A stretch of DNA of 64,000 bases from contig NC_065873.1 of NCBI RefSeq assembly GCF_933775445.1, positions 15,314,001-15,378,000 on the forward strand, written 5' to 3'. The position numbers and the translations under genes were made by a program. Below, piece after piece: positions 49,405-61,505 of the stretch. Each line of letters starts with the position of its first letter. Within the stretch, counting starts at the first letter, position 1. The notes under the pieces are model-generated. The model saw only the letters and a list, made by a program, of their open reading frames with translations. It ran no database searches and was not told the DNA's origin. The DNA comes from Argentina anserina. Its lineage: Eukaryota; Streptophyta; Magnoliopsida; Rosales; Rosaceae.

Positions 49405-49868
49405 CTATGTAGCACCGACACTTTAAAGGCTGAAGTGTCGGAGTGTCCGACACTGCCCGACACGCCGACACGGCCCGACACGGTGTCCGACATGCCACAT
49501 CAGCATTTTGAATTTTTTTTTCTTAAAAAAAAACCCAAGCCCTAAGCCTTAACACTCAGTTCCCACCTTGCAACTTTCCTTCTGTTTTGCTTCAAAGCAT
49601 AGGACGACGCAAAAAAAACATTATCTGTGATTTTGTGGTGGGAATTGAAGTGGGTCTCTTTGGAATTTAAGAACCCAAAAAAGATTTGACTGCTAAGAAT
49701 CTGCTAGATGTGAAGAAGAAGAACATTAATATATATATATATATTAATATATTAAATATATATATTAATATATATCTAAATAGTAGCAGAAGAACATTAA
49801 TATATATTAAATTATATATAAATTGCCGTGTCGCGGTGTCGCACTGTGTCGGTGTCGGTGCTACATAG
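49405..49868. mobile_element. MITE with terminal inverted repeat CTATGTAGCACCGACAC
   Basis: The left end CTATGTAGCACCGACAC (49405-49421) is repeated exactly inverted at the right end (49852-49868). Subterminal GTGTCGG motifs are repeated many times and the centre is AT-rich. There is no coding sequence. It lies exactly between an alanyl-tRNA synthetase exon end (..TTGGTCAG) and a later exon piece (GCTCGAATCCTTCAG). No target duplication is visible, because the flanks derive from different exons. Confidence 0.8.
49729..49775. repeat. AT-rich simple repeat inside the MITE
   Basis: Runs of TA dinucleotides broken by TTAA and TAAA. Confidence 0.75.
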
Positions 49869-52800
49869 GCTCGAATCCTTCAGAATGTATCGGCTTATCT
49901 TCCAGTGTTACAACATAATGGACACAAAGTTCTTCATAACATAATAATTTCACAATCAAACAAACTAATCTTATGTTCACCATATAATATATTCATTAGA
50001 ATGCCAATATATCAAATTGTTCAGGACTTTTCATCGAGTCTTTTTTTTTTTTTGCAGGTTCCAAACAACTATGAAACTGACCTGATTTATCCAATTATAG
50101 AGAAGACCTCAGAATTGGCAAATGTATCATATAGCTTAGCTGATGATAATTCAAAATTGAACCTCAAAGTAAGCCCTCTTTTCAAAAAAGCTGCAAGTTC
50201 TGTTGATTTATTTTCAACAATCAAACCACTCCTCAGAACAGAACAAATTAATCAATTTTAACAGAGCTATATTTACCTTAATCATTATTTTTTTTCTTTT
50301 CAGATCATAGGAGATCATACACGTGCAATTGTCTATCTCATTTCAGATGGTGTTGTTCGTTCAAATATTGGAAGAGGTATGTGGTTTGACGGCTAATCAG
50401 AAGGGCTGTTCGTATTGGTAGGATGCTTGGTATTAAGGGGGATGGTCAGGGAAACCTTGAAGGAGCATTTTTACCTATCATTGCAGAAAAAGTAATAGAG
50501 TTGAGCACCCATATAAATCCGGATGTAAGAGGTAGAGCAGCCCGTATTTTTGTAGAGTTAAAAAGGGAAGAACTAAAATTTGTACAGACATTGGAGAGAG
50601 GTGAAAAGCTACTTGACCAAATGCTAGTTGAGGCATTATTAACTGCCAAAGAAAGTGGAACCATACCATGCTTGTCTGGCAAAGATGCGTTTCTTTTGTA
50701 TGATACATATGGGTTTCCTGTCGAAATAACGACAGAAGTGGCTGAAGAACGTGGTGTAGGTATAGATATGCATGGTTTTGATGTTGAAATGGAAAATCAA
50801 AGGCGGCAATCTCAGGCTGCACATAGTGCTGTTAAACTTGCCATGGGAAATAGTGCAGATGTTACAAAGAATATTCCAGACACTGAGTTTCTCGGGTATG
50901 AAAGCCTTTCTGCAAGAGCAGTAGTGGAAAGTATTTTAGTGGATGGGAATCCAGTCGTACAGGTTTCAAAAGGAAATGATGTAGATGTATTGTTAAACTG
51001 AACTCCATTCTTTGTAGAATCTGGTGGTCAGATTGGAGATAATGGATGTTTATATATTCCAGGTGAAAACCAACTTGATGTTGTTATGGAAATAATAGAC
51101 GTACAAAAATCATTGGGTAATATATTTGTACACAAGGGTACAATCAGAGAGGGAGTTCTAGAGGTTGGCAGAGAAGTTGAAGCGGCAGTAGATGCAAGAC
51201 TCAGGCAACGAGCTAAGGTACAGCATCAAATGCAGTGTTAGCTCGTGCGTCTCCTTCTAGATAATGAAGTTACTAGAAGTATCAAAATAATAGGTGCTAT
51301 GAACACATCCTGATATTTTATTTATGCATAGATAACTGGCTCAATTGCAAACCAGAAAAGTCAATGTAAATGGAATCATTTAGTTGTCTTTGCTTGGAAT
51401 TTGAATAAACATCTTTGGAAATTCTGTTTGCAAACTGAACCCTATTTGGTATTCTGCAGGTGCATCATACTTCTACTCATTTGCTGCAATCTGCACTAAA
51501 GAAAGTTATAGGTCAGGATACTTCACAAGCTGGTTCACTGGTGGCTTTTGACCGTCTAAGATTTGATTTCAATTTCCACCGGCCAATCACTGGCAGTGAG
51601 CTTGAAGAGATTGAAAAATTGGTTAATAGATGGATTGGGGATGCAACATCGCTTCAAACTAAAGCGATGCCTCTTGCTGATGCAAAAGAGGCAGGGGCTA
51701 TAGCAATGTTTGGTGAAAAATATGGCGAAGAGGTATAATGTTCAAAATAATTTCAGAGCAGGGTATCGCATTTGGAGTCAGGCGAATAGAAGCTGTGGCT
51801 GGTGAAGCGTTTATTGAATATGTCAATTCCAGAGATTATTATATGAAACAGCTGTGTTCCACCCTCAAAGTTTGTTTTCTTCATCCTGCCTACGCTTTCT
51901 TGATTTTCATAGTTATATAAGTAGAATTTCTTGCTGAGATCTGCATTTTTTACATGATTGTTCCTACCTTAATAATGTGATTCCTATAACCATATGCTTC
52001 TTTGAGCTTCTGCTTCTTAAATACTTATAATAATAAAATTTTGATCTGGAAGTCCCTATTTTCATATTAGGCTAATTAAGTATTTTGGTGCTGCAAGTGC
52101 TCAAGTGGTCATATTAGTATCTGATTGTTCCATCATAGGCTTAAACTATTATAAAATTCTGCAATTCTTCATTTAATCATACTTTTAATGCATCACCTCA
52201 TAAATCAGAAAATTCAATGTCTTTAACAATTATGACAGTTCCACCTTCTGTCTCAAACTCTCAACTCAGTGTGGCACTTTTTACTCCATTAAGATTGATA
52301 ATATAATCTTTCTCCTTCCATTTATCAACTTGTTTGTTTATTTCATCCAGTGTGGATTTTGGCATTGTTTTCTTTATTTCTTCTTTTTCGTTCTCTTATC
52401 CTTTTTAACCTTTGAAGGCTTCTATTCGTAATACTTCACCTGTGAGTGGAACTAAAGGTTTTTACTGTACTGTTGCTTTTGAAGGTGAAAGCTGAAGAAG
52501 TAACAAACAGAGTAGACAATCTATTAGAGGAGCTACGAATGACAAGGAATGAAGTTTCTAGTTTGCGTGCAAAGGCTGCTGTTTATAAAGCATCACACTT
52601 GGCTGCCAAGGCAGTTTCTGTGGGAACTTCAAACAATATCAGGTACTATCTACCTCATCTTGGCCGGTATAAGAGTCTACGTCATCATCATTTCTCACCA
52701 AAACTCTAACCATCACTCAAATGGAGGGGCAATTAGTCCTCTTCTTTGGTGCTTTTTTATGTGTCTGAAGCTCCTAACTCCTAATGATATTCATTATGAA

Positions 52801-53244
52801 TATGCCAGTTACATGCACATCAATGGTTCAAAATCTTTTAATCTTGGTGGAGAATTATTTGATATCTATAGTAACCCATGTCGAGGACTTCATCTCCACT
52901 CATTGCATGAGGTCAAAAGAGGAAAAGAAAAACAGTGGACAGTCATTTTTATTTTACCTATGTATTTACAAAAGGCAATTCCTACTATTTCGGTGATTGT
53001 CGTTGTTGATTTTTCCTGTTTTAATCGCAGGGTACTAGTTGAATCTATGGATGACATCGATGCTGATTCACTAAAAAAGGCAGCTGAATCTCTGATAGAT
53101 ACGCTACAAGATCCGGCCGCTGTAATATTGGGCTCTTGTCCAGGTGATGAGAAGGTAAGCTTGGTTGCAGCATTCACTCCAGGGGTTGTGAAGTTGGGAC
53201 TACGGGCAGGGAAGTTTATAGGGCCTATAGCTAAGCTGTGTGGT

Positions 53245-53261
53245 GGGGGGGGGGGGGGGGG
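53245..53261 (+). repeat. Run of 17 G in the alanyl-tRNA synthetase C-terminal Gly stretch
   Basis: It encodes the conserved poly-Gly that follows GPIAKLC. The number of G puts the downstream tail (ETQFRSGRW in the open frame) out of phase, while another frame shows [19 protein letters not shown]. Confidence 0.85.
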
Positions 53262-53372
53262 AGAGACCCAATTTCGCTCAGGCAGGTGGGAGGAAGCCTG
53301 AGAATTTGTCTGATGCACTTGAAAAAGGCTCGATCAGAAATCTTCTTACTTCTCTCTGAAAAGGCAAGTTAA

Positions 53373-53838
53373 AGTCTTTCAAGCCAGCCGTGTACATGTG
53401 AAGGGTTTCTCATGTTCATTTGTGCAATATTGTAGATTTGTAGCCAGTAAATATAACTGAGATAGGGCATAGGGTGGCTCAATATTTTGTTCAACAGTAT
53501 TTAACTATTCTTTTCTATTTTGCCATTTTAGATACAGATAGTTGTACAAAACTACAATACAGCTCTATGGGTGTCGATTGCATCATTATTTTGTTAGTTC
53601 AGAACGATTTGGACATTGTGACAATATTTATCGATATTTTGTTCCAGCTACTGAGCAGCATCCTTCTCTGCCGGCAATGTCACCACCGTTTATGGATGTA
53701 TGGATTTGTTTATTACAAGGAAAGAGAAAATGCTATGTTAAGAAAATATTGACTAACCCGATTTCTTGGAAATCAAGTCTCTTGTTTTCTTGTTGCACAG
53801 GGAATCACTATGCCTTTCTGTTTCTGATGTGCAACCAT
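53373..53838. other. Spacer between the two alanyl-tRNA synthetase copies
   Basis: It presumably contains the 3' untranslated region of copy A and the upstream region of copy B. No other gene is seen. Confidence 0.5.
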
Positions 53839-53850
53839 TATATATAAATA
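53839..53850 (+). promoter_or_regulatory. TATA-like box upstream of alanyl-tRNA synthetase copy B
   Basis: TATATATAAATA lies about 55-65 bp upstream of the ATG at 53904. It could be a real promoter or chance in AT-rich DNA. Confidence 0.35.
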
Positions 53851-53903
53851 CAAGGATAACCCCAGGGATATTCCAATTTGCAATCTGAGTACCGGCAAAA
53901 GAT

Positions 53904-55227
<1,324 letters not shown>

Positions 55228-55241
55228 TTGCCCCCCAGGCC
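55228..55241 (-). other. Polypurine tract of Tat copy 2
   Basis: GGCCTGGGGGGCAA (minus strand) directly precedes the LTR start. This is the plus-strand primer site that copy 1 has lost. Confidence 0.75.
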
Positions 55242-55497
55242 TTGAAATTGAAGACCCCGCGAAATTGAAAAGGGTTAGAAGAAAAACCCAAACGGTTATC
55301 TTTTTAAAATAATCTGAAACGCTTTACGTTCTCCCGTTGCCAACTGACGCGCTACTTCACCTCAAACCACTACAACCTTTCGAGCTGAAGTACGCGAGAA
55401 ACACTTACTGTTTCAGAAACTCAAACCAGCTCCAATCGAGCATACGCGACTCTTCCCCGAACCCGTCAGTTTCGATTTCAGAAACCCCTTCAGTTTC

Positions 55498-55506
55498 TAT
55501 ATAAAT
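55498..55506 (+). promoter_or_regulatory. TATA box of the antisense PMD gene, copy 2
   Basis: TATATAAAT lies 83 bp upstream of the PMD start codon at 55589 and is conserved in copy 1. It is outside the LTR, so it is a promoter of the accessory gene, not of the retrotransposon. Confidence 0.65.
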
Positions 55507-55588
55507 CGCGATCTCGAACCCAACCCGATTGCTCCATCATCAGAAAACCCAGAAAGCCCTCTTTTGAAATTCTTAATCTCTGACAACA

Positions 55589-58500
55589 ATGGCACCAAGA
55601 CCCAACCAACGTGATGCCCAGGCAGGTGCAAGGCCTCTTCTCGGCAACCCAAACAACGAACCTACCAATCGCACCTCCATTGGAGTGATTGACGACAACA
55701 CTGTGTTCTTGGGTCCCTCTCTTGCCGTAATCCCAGAGCACATCAACGCCGACTATCACCACCGCTCGCGAATTCCTCCGCTTGCCTTTAGGAACTCTCC
55801 AGCCACCTTCAATAGATGGCAATTGCACAAACATCACGGGTCCCCCGTCGGAGCATGGCCCATTGTTTCCATAGCCATGCGAACATGGTATGAGGGTTGC
55901 CGCCTGATCGATCGCGACATCTGGGAAGCAGCATGAATCTTGGAAAGTATCGACATCTCCTTCAATCTAACTCAAGATGAAGGCAACAGATGTGCCATCA
56001 TGACCGCGGCTTGCTTCTGGAATTCCGCAAGTAATACCTTCGACTTTCAATTTGGTCAAATGAGTATATCTTTGCTAGACATATATGCTATCGTAGGTCT
56101 ACCAGTTGATACCAGGCCATATAGAGATCATGATTATGTTGATGTTGAGTGCCCGGTTACCGCCACCCGCGAGGTTGGTATCTACCAATCGTATGGCTCC
56201 TGGCTTTCCAGTTTTGATCGCAACCAATGCTGGAATTGCCTTCTTGGAATTTTGGCTATCAAAGTTCATGTTCTATTCCAACTCCAAGAAGATGACTGGG
56301 CACCACCTGGAACTCACAACCCTTCTCTACAATGGCCACACTGTGGGTCTAGCACAAATAGTTTTGGCAGAACTCTACCGTATGATGCGCGCGCTTACTA
56401 TGGAACCCCTCAATTGTCATAAGCTTTCAGGGCCCATGTGGATTATAGACCTCTGGCTCCAGGTCTACTTTGTGCAATTGCGGAATGAAAACGCAAGGGA
56501 TTTCCGTCTAACTGAAGTGTTGGGAGAAGCATTTGTCGGTTTGGAGCCCAACTTTACTCTTCGCTACGCAGCATGCTTCGAGTACTTCTACACCCTGGAT
56601 GCCTCAGTTCTTGACTCTGCAAGGCTGCTTCTAGACCGCACTCACCCTGATGCCCTCCGCGGAGGCTTTTTAATCCTCAGACGATATGACGGGGAGAGTC
56701 GTCATCTGTTTGAACAGGTTGTTTCGATGGCGGACTTACCCCGACATCCCTGCAATGGAGTAGAACTCTATGCCCCCCATCTCTTCGTGAGGCAGCTAGG
56801 CATGGCTCAAATGGTTCTATTCCCTCCCATTGAGAGTCTGAACCTGTTTTCATCATGGCGACGCCCCATGGTTCCCGTCACTGACACTAATCCTGGGCAC
56901 CAGCCCCAGTCTCAGTTGCAACCTACTCCCTTTCCTGTGATAGCAAGTGGGAGTATCCTTCGCTGCTTCCGTGTCGACAAAGCTTATCCCCAATGGTGGA
57001 GAAAAATCAATTCTGGCCAGTGGGAGCAACGATCGCGAGTCATATTTCAATACATCTTCCAAGCGGGGCTCAGAAGATACTTGCAGGAAGATCCCGAGGT
57101 TCCCAGTGATAAAGATTTACTGCGAACAGTTGTTCCGAATGCTGTAAGAATTGTTCCCTCAAAGGGTAAAATCCTAACGTTTCTTCGAACTCCTATAGTT
57201 CTTATTCCAACACTGATTAAAAACCACTAACTGGTTCATGTTGCAGGTTTTTGAGGATACAGCTGGTGCTTCCTCCTCCCAAGGCCGTAAATGAGGGAGG
57301 ACAATCCCTAGTGCTGACAACGACGAGGATGATCCTGACGCCCTAGACTTCAATCCTGTAAGTCCTCACCCATATTTGATTTTCTTAAAAGATGTTGCCA
57401 CCTTCGCCACTAACCAATGCATGTGACCCTCAGTTGATTCAGAGGAGAAGAACAGCTGCCTCAAGCACCTCTACCCTGCTCGCGACTGATGTAATGCCGC
57501 GTGCATCAACCAACCAGGTCAACCATGAGCCAGTGACTGGGACCAACAACCCAGAGACAGCTATTGAGGTAAAAAGAAAACCCTATTTGTTCCAACTGGC
57601 AATCCATTCATGAACCACTCTGACTGATTCTTATTTGATTTGTAGGTTCACGAGGACCCAACTTCACCACCTCTGTCTACCACTCAGGCTGCTGCCATCG
57701 CGATGGAAGATGTTGCTGTAAGTAATTAAACACACTGTTGCCCCCCAAGCAACACTTTTTTGTTTGCTAAGATGTACTTCCTTTACCTTATGTTGATCAT
57801 CTGTGAATCAATGATATCCTTCATGGTCTCTAACACAGGTTCATGTTGACGCTCAGTCGCCTACCCTAGAAGTCACGACCGCTATTCAACAGGCTGGGGT
57901 TGTGTACAAAGAACTCATTCAAGCTACTCCCCTTATCACGACGGCGAGCACTCGGATCTTGGAGCCACAAACATCAATCAACCCAACGACAGTACTCTCC
58001 CACTCCTCTTCAACTCAAATTCTGCAGCCTGAGGCAGGAGATGAAGAAGGTGTGACCAGCTCTCACCGAGAAGATGAAAATATGGAGCATCCCCTCGCGA
58101 ATGCAGCCTCAGCGAGCCCTGATGTTATACCACAACCCCTTTCAAGAAACAATGTTCCTTCTTCTCAATCTGATGGGGTAAACCCTTAACCACCTCTTGG
58201 TTTATATGTTTCTGTTCCCATTTGTAAATACTTAATTGTCTTATTAATTGTTCTTTATTCTCTGTAGGTTGTGGCAATCACAACTACTTCTAGCCCGCCA
58301 ATCGTGCTAACTGTTGGAGCCTCTGGATCCACCTCAGCTGTTGACCCATCAGAGAATCGTCCTAGTGTATCTCCGAAAGATCTTCTAGATGATATGTTGG
58401 GTCCTGCCAGCCCCTTATCATCCCTAGAGTCTCAAGAACTTGTCCAGGCCCAGGCACAACTTGCGGAACTATCTTCTGAAGATCTAACTGATCCAGCTCG

Positions 58501-58969
58501 CCTGGCTAAGGTGAAAGATGCCCTTCGCTACCTTAAGCTACACTCACCTGATCCCAGCCTAGTAGCAAAGGCTGAACAGGCACTGAGCACCATTCTATGC
58601 CTCCTGGCAGAATGCCAAGCTTTGAGGAACCAGTCTCAGAGTCTGTCGCAACACAACGCTGATGATAGACACTTTATCGCACAAAGCCCTGCCCAACTTA
58701 AGACCAAGCTTCAGCATGCCAAGACTAGCCATTCGCAACAAATCAGTGCATTGCGGCAACAAATAGCGGAGCTTGAAGCCGTGCAAGCTAGAGAACTCAA
58801 GACTGTGGAGGAAGAGATAAGAAGTACTGTACCCTAGATATAGGAGCGCAAAAGGCAACCGGCAGCTTCTGAGGCTGAGGAAAGGAGGATCAACAACCTG
58901 ATATGCGATAAAGCCAATGATATTGGAAACCTTCTCCTAGATATCCGCCTTGTTGGACATAGAATGTAA
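55589..58969 (+). pseudogene. Antisense plant mobile domain (PMD) gene of Tat copy 2, six exons, few lesions
   Basis: Exons: 55589-57165, 57247-57357, 57434-57568, 57645-57717, 57839-58177, 58268-58969. The introns are 69-121 bp with GT..AG ends, mostly GTAAG- or GTAAA-type donors. The protein would be roughly 950-1000 residues. Its N-terminus is MAPRPNQRDAQAGARPLLGN. The PMD is in exon 1 (FGQMSISLLDIYAIVGLPVD, AFLEFWLSKFMFYSNSKKM, SGPMWIIDLWLQVYF). Ser/Thr-rich linkers lie in exons 3-5, and a long coiled coil (LKTKLQHAKTSHSQQISAL, ELEAVQARELKTVEEEIRS) is in exon 6. Lesions are a stop at 55934, a shift near 56225-56240, a TGA at 57290, a one-base phase misfit at the exon 1/2 join and a TAG at 58835. 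Function is unknown; PMD is recognised by its motif pattern. Confidence 0.87.
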
Positions 58970-59417
58970 TTTGAACATCAAAGTATTTAAGTAGTAAGAA
59001 TTGCAATTTATCTCTGTCTGCTCATCCTACTTGAATCTCCTTGACCCGTCAAAAACCCAAGTAAAGACCCAAGGCCAGAGCCCAACTCAACTCACCACCG
59101 TCCAAGTTTGCATGCAAACTCTCGAGAACAGGAGCAATCAATATTGGAAAACACACAAATCATTTTAGTTTGACCACTATTGCTGCAATAAATCCCGGGC
59201 GCGATCTCCAAATCTGTATCTCTAATCTCAGCCCTTGAATCCAAGTTTCTCCTGCTATAAAACGAAACCCTAAGGAAAGGACACAACACTCTCTTCCACA
59301 GCCTCCAACCATGTCTGTTCTATTTCTTCCTTCGAAACCTCTTAAGTTTCTTAAGTTCCATCCCCCAGACTTGCAAACTCAATAGCAATTTTTGAGAGTC
59401 TTATTCTACCCTCAAAT

Positions 59418-59783
59418 GTGAGGTGGGAGTCTTATTCCACCCTCACATCCTCCCTTCTTTGTAGTTTAGCACTAGGGATCTACCCTGCATTAAGGGTTGT
59501 TCCTAGTGAAGGATTACAAGTGAGAGAGGAAATATCAGCCCTTCCTGTGGCCTATTCATCATGGTTTAGTCGCCGAGCATCAGGAAGCAGGCTGCCAAAT
59601 TCAGGACCAGAGCCAATAGGTACTTCATGCTCGGCACGTACTTCTTTTGATACGCGATGCGAGCTGTTGTATCTCCTATTTCTAATATCCTCCAATCTCC
59701 CTCATGCTACCACCAGTCTTCCAATTAGAATCTATGTTTGGCATCAAGGTGGTTCCAATCGGCCTTCAACTGGTGCAGCTTAA
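59418..59783 (+). pseudogene. Small antisense reading frame conserved in both Tat copies (copy 2)
   Basis: This 121-residue open frame contains SRRASGSRLPNSGPEPIGTS and RTSFDTRCEL. These parallel the minus-strand frame of copy 1 (36405-36605). It lies on the PMD strand about 450 bp beyond its stop. No known domain is recognised. Confidence 0.35.
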
Positions 59784-59849
59784 TCTCGAGTTTCTCGTGG
59801 TGGTGGGATGAACAGGAGAAACCGCGAAGACCTTTCCACCTAGCATAGA

Positions 59850-59860
59850 TGGTATCAGAT
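59850..59860 (+). other. Fossil initiator-tRNA primer-site motif inside the element
   Basis: TGGTATCAGAT, with the copy 1 counterpart TGGTATCAGAGC (36214-36225, minus strand), matches the standard plant LTR-retrotransposon primer site. It is in the antisense orientation and not next to an LTR of this element. Confidence 0.35.
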
Positions 59861-59924
59861 CTTGTTAAAGCTCACATGTAATAGTATAGGTCTTGTATAA
59901 AGTTTCTGACCACAAAGCCATATG

Positions 59925-59930
59925 AATAAA
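59925..59930 (+). terminator. Candidate polyadenylation signal for the antisense transcript
   Basis: AATAAA is conserved in copy 1 (complement at 36144-36149) and lies downstream of the PMD gene on its strand. Confidence 0.35.
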
Positions 59931-60243
59931 ACACAACTTATTTCATAAAAACACTTGTATTGTTTTATTGCTGCGTAACAAAAGTTACAACAAATTCTGG
60001 ACCACAAGTATTGGTCCAATGTGTTACAAAAAATGGGGGAGCATGATTAAGAAACTCATAAAGTTTCAGAAACTCGATAGTTTCGAAAAAAAAAATTTCT
60101 GGGCTCACGAACGGTAGTAACGTTCGCGAACATCAAAATTTTCTGGGTTCGCGATCGTTAAGTACAGAGTATCCATGGTGTTGGCCCCCTGTTTACTTGG
60201 TTGAAAGAATGGAAACCAAGGAAACACTAAGTCCGAACACCAG

Positions 60244-60576
60244 TTATTTTTCTTGCACCGCTGCCGGTGGATCTTCATACTCCCAAACACTAGGAAAGTA
60301 CTTCTTAAGATGGCGACCGTTTATGGGATTTCTGTGAACATTCCCATCAGTGTCGCGAAGGTAGTAAGCGCATTTTCCCATTACTCGATCAATCACAAAA
60401 GGACCTTTCCATTTAGCAGACCATTTACCACGACCATCAACTCGCTCACCATAAGGCAAATAAGCTTTCCAAACCGAGTCCCCAACTCCAAAGCTGCGTC
60501 CTCTTGTGCGTTTGTCATATAGCCGTGCTATCTTTTTCTTTTCTGCAATAGGCTGTCGAGAGCTTCCATCCGGCAA
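60244..60576 (-). pseudogene. Integrase C-terminus, Tat copy 2
   Basis: It carries IARLYDKRTRGRSFGVGDSV, KWKGPFVIDRV and HLKKYFPSVWEYEDPP, and ends at the natural pol stop (60244). A frameshift separates it from the integrase core. Confidence 0.88.
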
Positions 60577-61199
60577 GAGTCCAAGTCCTCATGCTCTTGA
60601 TACATAGCCTGAACATAGTCCTCGCCAATCAACTGGTGCTGCTCGCGAACCCTCAGCGACTGAACATTAATTTCTATAGGAAGTACTGCATCATGTCCAT
60701 ACATCAAAGCATAAGGTGTAGTACCAGTCGGAGTGCGTTTGGAAGTTCTATAAGCTCATAACGTGTGATCCAACTCTGTATGCCAAGATCGCGGATTTGC
60801 ATCCAACATTCGTTTGAGTATAGACATAATGACGCGGTTGCTAGCTTCTGCTTGGCCATTCGCTTGAGCATAATAAGGACTGGAATGCAGAAACTTGATC
60901 CCATAGCCAGCTAAGAATTTCGGAGTCTTTTCAGCTATGAAACCTGCCCCCCTGTCTGCCACCAAACATTCTAGAATGCCATACCTGGTGATAATATATT
61001 TGAAGATAAAGTCAGTAATCACCTCTGAAGATGTCGTCCTGACTGGTATAGCATCGACCCACTTGGTGAAGAAATCTGTAGCCAGTAGAATGTGCTTGTG
61101 TTGTAAAGAAGAATTGGGATGAATCTCCCCAATAAAGTCTAAAGCCCATCCGCGACCTGGCCAAGGTTTAATTATTGGTTGCAGAGGAACGTCAGGCAC
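60577..61199 (-). pseudogene. Integrase catalytic core, Tat copy 2 (DDE retained)
   Basis: All three catalytic acidic residues are visible, in ALDFIGEIHP, LVADRGAGF and ANGQAEASN. A stop at 60756, where Trp is expected, ends the long frame. The continuation (AYRTSKRTPTGTTPYALMYG) lies beyond it. This is the best-preserved integrase in the window. Confidence 0.9.
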
Positions 61200-61202
61200 A
61201 TG

Positions 61203-61481
61203 CTAGACTGGTCCATGCATTTGACATTCGATGCAACCCTGCGCGAAGCTGATTCGGTCCTTGAGCATGGTAGGCCAATAGAAACCATATCGGCGAATGA
61301 GCCATCGCATCTTTGGACCAGCTTGGTGAGAACCACAATTACCACAATGAACCTCTCGTAAGCACCTCTTAGCCTCAGCTCCATAGATGCATCGCAGGTA
61401 CAAGCCATCTTCGGCCCGGCATAATAGATCACCGCCTCGAATAACGTAGTTAGTAGCAAAATATCTAACCATCTTGTCCAC
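61203..61481 (-). pseudogene. Integrase N-terminal zinc-binding region, Tat copy 2
   Basis: It shows AEDGLYLRCIYG, EVHCGNCGSHQAG, RYGFYWPTM and CIECQMHGP. The His and Cys residues of the HHCC fold are present. A stop at 61203 separates it from the core in the same phase. Confidence 0.85.
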
Positions 61482-61505
61482 CGGTGCAGAAGGATCAGTG
61501 AGGTA

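Larger units (their letters stand above)
48046..53372 (+). pseudogene. EMB86: Organellar alanyl-tRNA synthetase, multi-exon, broken (copy A)
   Basis: The enzyme charges tRNA-Ala in chloroplast and mitochondrion. Exon 1 (48046-48172, MASLKLPHPLRNACHVLPLP) looks like a targeting peptide. Further exon pieces: about 49039-49092, 49195-49404, 49869-49886, 50058-50168, 50304-51217, 51460-51732, 51741-51869, 52485-52642, 53031-53372, most with GT..AG flanks. Recognisable parts: [20 protein letters not shown] (N-terminus), GKDAFLLYDTYGFPVEIT, editing-domain HHTSTHLL, and the C-terminal ILGSCPGDEKVSLVAA. Lesions: exon 2 is out of phase; a shift and stop occur in exon 3; the exons for motif 2 and the GLER of motif 3 are missing where a MITE sits; there is a TGA and shift near 50375-50395, a TGA at 50999, loss of the CGGTH zinc-ligand exon at 51732, and a shift at the 17-G run (53245-53261). 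It is clearly a pseudogene. Confidence 0.9.
58970..60243. other. Region between convergent PMD and gag-pol genes, Tat copy 2
   Basis: It contains the conserved small frame (59418-59783), TGGTATCAGAT at 59850-59860 and AATAAA at 59925-59930. No other gene is seen. Confidence 0.55.

Noticed and set aside
49865..49885. GGCTCGAATCC, resembling a tRNA T-loop
   Set aside because: No acceptor stem or anticodon arm surrounds it. It is the alanyl-tRNA synthetase ARILQ coding segment.
55934..55936. PMD stop codon considered as the end of a short separate gene
   Set aside because: Homologous protein sequence continues in the same phase beyond it, and copy 1 has a sense codon at that place. It is a nonsense mutation.
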